Positions 63,097 through 64,000 of a stretch of 64,000 bases of DNA are shown here, piece by piece (position 1 is the stretch's first letter; every line of letters begins with the position of its first letter). Source of the stretch: Paenarthrobacter sp. AR 02. GTDB lineage: Bacteria > Actinomycetota > Actinomycetes > Actinomycetales > Micrococcaceae. The notes beneath the pieces were generated by a model. That model saw only the letters and a program-made list of their open reading frames with translations, did no database searches and was not told the origin of the DNA. The DNA is taken from positions 124,001-188,000 of the forward strand of contig NZ_JAJUKH010000002.1 in assembly GCF_021538675.1 (NCBI RefSeq). The letters run 5' to 3'. The position numbers and the translations under genes are program-made.

Positions 63097-64000
63097 CTAG
63101 CGAAGCGGCGCCGTGGTGCCCCGCAGGGCCAGGGTTGGCTCAATGAGCTTGCGCTCCGGTGCCAGTGTCGGATCCGCTATGCGGGCCAGTAGCCTGCGGG
63201 CGGAGTCCGCCCCAACAATGTCGCTGCGGTTGTCGATGGACGTCAGGTCCAGGAAACGCGACTTGGCCAAGGGGGAGTTGTCGTAGCCGATCACCGAAAC
63301 GTCGGCAGGTACTGACAGGCCGCGTGCTTTGATGGCTGCGAAGGCGCCCAGGGCCATGGAGTCGTTCGCTGCGAAGATCGCAGTGGTGTCCGGATGGCGC
63401 TCCAGGAGCCGGCTTGCTGTCTCGTAGCCGTCTTCCTCCGACGTTCCGGTGGACTCGCTGATGACAGGCTCGACGCCGGCAGCTTCCACGGCGCGACGGT
63501 AACCGGCGCGCCGGTGTGCGGAGGCGCCGTCGGACCCTGAGACGTGGCCGATGCGGACGTGGCCCAAACCCAACAGGTGGTTGGCTGCCATGCTTCCGCC
63601 GCCGTCGTCATCGTTGGTGATGAGGTCGGCGCCCTTCGGCACGCCTTTGCGCCAGCCGGCCACCACGGTGGGTACCCAGGTCTTGGCGAGCATGGCCTCG
63701 CTCGGTTCGGCGGCTATCACCAGCGCATCGACGTGCATGGCAAGCAGACCGTCTGTTGCTTCCTTGATCCGGTTTTCGCCCGGCCTGGAGTCCGCAAGCA
63801 TCACCTGGTACCCAAGGTTTGAAAGGACTGATTCCATTCCACGGAGCAGGTCAACGAACCAGGGGTTCCGGTAGTCATCGATGACCAGGCCGATGCTTTT
63901 CGTGCTGCTGCTTGCCAGGGTGGTGGCGGCACGGCTCGGCCGGTAGCCCAGTTCAGTGATGGCGTCCCGGACGGCATTGCGGCGCTTTTCGCTGATTCTT
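63097..64000 (-). CDS. LacI-family regulator, 5' end outside window
   Basis: The minus-strand frame is open from the right edge to a TAG at 63097 (about 301 codons visible). It begins inside the LacI DNA-binding domain ([20 protein letters not shown], the hinge-preceding part), followed by the periplasmic-binding-type effector domain: [40 protein letters not shown] and [24 protein letters not shown]. It is convergent to the importer operon and may sense a sugar or inositol. The start and first HTH helix lie beyond the window. Confidence 0.9.
   Translation of the reverse strand, partial: RISEKRRNAVRDAITELGYRPSRAATTLASSSTKSIGLVIDDYRNPWFVDLLRGMESVLSNLGYQVMLADSRPGENRIKEATDGLLAMHVDALVIAAEPSEAMLAKTWVPTVVAGWRKGVPKGADLITNDDDGGGSMAANHLLGLGHVRIGHVSGSDGASAHRRAGYRRAVEAAGVEPVISESTGTSEEDGYETASRLLERHPDTTAIFAANDSMALGAFAAIKARGLSVPADVSVIGYDNSPLAKSRFLDLTSIDNRSDIVGADSARRLLARIADPTLAPERKLIEPTLALRGTTAPLR

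Overview
The window is high-GC DNA from an actinobacterium. Gene content and order point to the Micrococcaceae, most likely an Arthrobacter or Paenarthrobacter relative: an Rv0862c-like helicase-associated protein, a long CspB-type cold-shock protein, DUF3027, serC, a DtxR/IdeR regulator, c-di-AMP (ydaO) riboswitches in front of cell-wall hydrolases, and an actinobacterial inositol cluster. The assignment rests on recognised families, not on a database search.

Layout. 1-7423: housekeeping block (partial helicase-associated protein, small membrane protein, cold-shock protein, DUF3027, MFS exporter, serC, DtxR-type iron regulator). 7424-10667: three related secreted hydrolases (M23, NlpC/P60, NlpC/P60-like); the first two each follow a ydaO riboswitch. 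10835-16847: HNH protein, then mobA-moeA-fdhF-fdhD. 17009-22300: GH38 alpha-mannosidase, convergent with a polar amino-acid ABC importer. 22539-27764: XRE-like regulator/membrane-protein pair, divergent from an ABC-F gene with a terminator-like leader, followed by an ABC exporter. 27786-28725: Nudix and DUF6314 genes directly behind tRNA-Arg(CCU). 28830-31448: DUF998 protein, a 41-bp repeat field, a membrane protein and an inositol-monophosphatase-like gene.

31594-41469 is the most unusual part. One run of genes encodes a choice-of-anchor-G surface protein, a 60-residue protein that is almost only an LAATG sorting signal, a processive GT2 glycosyltransferase, an exosortase/archaeosortase-like membrane protein (Cys93/Arg138/His159), a double septum-formation-type lipoprotein and a WsfD-like membrane glycosyltransferase. 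It converges on a three-gene signalling operon (histidine kinase, degenerate kinase-like membrane partner, response regulator lacking its phospho-acceptor Asp); a second, intact LuxR-type regulator is transcribed divergently. Together these suggest a regulated surface glycan/protein-anchoring system.

41550-47144: PcrA/UvrD helicase, a lipoprotein and sucCD, then four tandem 73-bp repeats. 47608-64000: a myo-inositol utilisation region with a tautomerase gene, iolC, a Cgl0158-type aldolase, iolD, iolA/mmsA, iolE, iolG, iolH, an MFS transporter, the oppositely oriented gntR-iolB pair, a three-gene ABC importer and a partial LacI regulator. A repeated TGTCAGGACA-like motif lies before the tautomerase gene, iolC, gntR and the importer. 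It defines a probable GntR regulon that includes the tautomerase gene.
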